NCBI GenBank assembly: GCA_001795165.1
Contig: MGNS01000136.1
Location: 1-13,278 of the forward strand
Length of the DNA: 13,278 nt
Direction of reading: 5' to 3'
DNA from: Chloroflexi bacterium RBG_16_57_11
GTDB lineage: Bacteria; Chloroflexota; Anaerolineae; Anaerolineales; UBA4823
The position numbers and the translations under genes were made by a program. Positions 12,658 through 13,278 of this stretch are shown one piece after another (position 1 is the first letter of the stretch; every line of letters begins with the position of its first letter). The notes under the pieces were generated by a model. It was given only the letters and a program-made list of their open reading frames with translations. It was not told the origin of the DNA and ran no database searches.

Positions 12658-12950
12658 TGTTTCAAATGCTAAAGGTGACAGGTGAAAGCCTGTCGCCTTT
12701 ATTTATGCAGGGGGATTATATCCTGGTGATCAAAATCCCGTATTTCTTGCGCCGCCTAAAGCCGGGTGACGTTGTTGTGTTTCGCCATCCGGCTTATGGG
12801 GTGATGATCAAGCGCCTGGAGCGCTTTTCCGAAGACGGCGAGGAATTGTTCGTCTTGGGTAGTCATCCGGAGAGCAATGACAGCCGGAGCTTTGGCCCGG
12901 TGCCTCACCACTGGGTAACTGGTAAAGTAATCTTGCGGATCAGCCGGTAA
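12657..12950 (+). CDS. sodX: nickel-type superoxide dismutase maturation protease (S26 family)
   Basis: This 97-residue protein is a minimal signal-peptidase-like (S26) serine protease. The catalytic serine is S11 in GESLSP, and the general base is K52 in YGVMIKRLE. Between them lie GDYILV (19-24) and LKPGDVVVF (34-42), and SHPESNDSRSFGPV, with its conserved S-x-D-S-R box, is near the end. Unlike ordinary signal peptidases it has no clear N-terminal membrane anchor. Its presumed job is to cut the Ni-SOD propeptide after Ala20 so that His21 can bind nickel. The GTG at 12657 overlaps the sodN TAG stop by one base, which couples translation. An ATG at 12666 would remove three residues and leave the serine intact. 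Confidence 0.9.
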   Translation: MFQMLKVTGESLSPLFMQGDYILVIKIPYFLRRLKPGDVVVFRHPAYGVMIKRLERFSEDGEELFVLGSHPESNDSRSFGPVPHHWVTGKVILRISR

Positions 12951-12954
12951 GTCC

Positions 12955-13278
12955 ATGGCCTCCGATCGCCCCTTTGCTTCGCCTGTCCTGGTGCTCGCCG
13001 CGGGTGTGCTGGCGGTTAGTACTGCCTCGATCTTCACCCGCTATGCCCAGGATTACGCCCCCTCGTTAGTGATTGCTGCCTGGCGGATGACACTTGCGGC
13101 CATCGTGCTGACTCCATTTGCTCTAACCCTCCGGCGCTCCGAGCTACGCTCGCTGACACGACGAGAATTGGGGCTGGCGTTGCTCTCTGGCTTTTTCCTC
13201 GCTCTGCACTTTGCCACCTGGATCAGCTCGTTGGCTTTCACGACCGTCGCCAGCTCGGTTGTCCTGGTGGATACCGCC
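12955..13278 (+). CDS. EamA/DMT-family transporter (partial, N-terminal part)
   Basis: An open frame of 108 codons runs from the ATG at 12955 to the right edge without a stop, so the gene is cut by the window. The product shows three hydrophobic segments (about 11-30, 37-57 and 73-97). The segments VLVLAAGVLAVSTASIFTRYAQ and SLVIAAWRMTLAAIVL, followed later by LALLSGFFLALHFATWISSLAFTTVASSVVLV, match the first half of drug/metabolite (EamA) transporters, which normally have ten TM segments and about 300 residues. The substrate is unknown. It begins four bases after sodX and may share its transcript. A role in nickel handling is not indicated by sequence. Confidence 0.85.
   Translation, partial: MASDRPFASPVLVLAAGVLAVSTASIFTRYAQDYAPSLVIAAWRMTLAAIVLTPFALTLRRSELRSLTRRELGLALLSGFFLALHFATWISSLAFTTVASSVVLVDTA

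Noticed and set aside
1..13278. tRNA genes, CRISPR arrays, insertion sequences, phage or defence genes
   Set aside because: A by-eye search found no T-arm-like GTTCRANYC in a cloverleaf context, no regularly spaced repeats, no transposase or integrase motifs and no recognisable defence cassette. The HNH protein is a stand-alone type without partners.

Overview
This is an ordinary-looking chromosomal segment of mid GC content. It probably comes from a Chloroflexota (Anaerolineae-like) bacterium. That placement is an inference from the gene mix: a CarD-like regulator next to a glycine-rich RRM protein, a PAC2 protein, a GerW/YtfJ-like protein without visible sporulation genes, a toast-rack lipoprotein, and a nickel superoxide dismutase with its own protease. 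No rRNA, tRNA, CRISPR array, insertion sequence or phage gene was recognised.

Layout. Positions 1-1306 (+) hold a possible tail of an upstream gene, a HAD phosphatase and an HNH endonuclease behind an extended -10 promoter. Positions 1336-6108 (-) hold a run of genes read right to left: a CDP-alcohol phosphatidyltransferase, Lgt, an ABC ATPase, a large permease that looks like an ABC-2 permease fused to a SpoIIM-type domain, and a metallo-beta-lactamase-fold hydrolase. Positions 6207-7367 (-) hold a tightly packed three-gene operon: a hydrophilic helical protein, a one-TM protein and a GerW-like protein. Positions 7559-9511 (+) hold PAC2, then RRM and CarD-like genes behind a leader with a terminator-like hairpin. 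Positions 9776-11278 (+) hold a polytopic membrane protein and a toast-rack lipoprotein, ending in a strong, probably bidirectional terminator. A ferredoxin (11368-11766, -) is divergent from sodN-sodX (12154-12950, +), and a DMT/EamA transporter follows and runs off the right edge.

How the genes work together. The clearest functional unit is sodN-sodX. The Ni-SOD precursor carries a short propeptide ending Ala-Arg-Ala just before the nickel hook HCDIPCGIYDP, and the next gene, whose GTG start overlaps the sodN stop codon by one base, is the S26-type protease expected to remove it. A near-consensus promoter (TTGACA, 17 bp, TATGAT) and a structured leader of about 137 nt precede sodN. The minus-strand block is envelope-directed: lipid head-group transfer, lipoprotein lipidation and an ABC exporter. 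The lipoprotein at 10409-11278 could be an Lgt substrate.

No wholly new system is obvious. The parts most worth a second look are the ABC-2/SpoIIM fusion, the helical/one-TM/GerW operon, the RRM-CarD leader, and the ribosome-binding site buried in a hairpin near 9570-9604.
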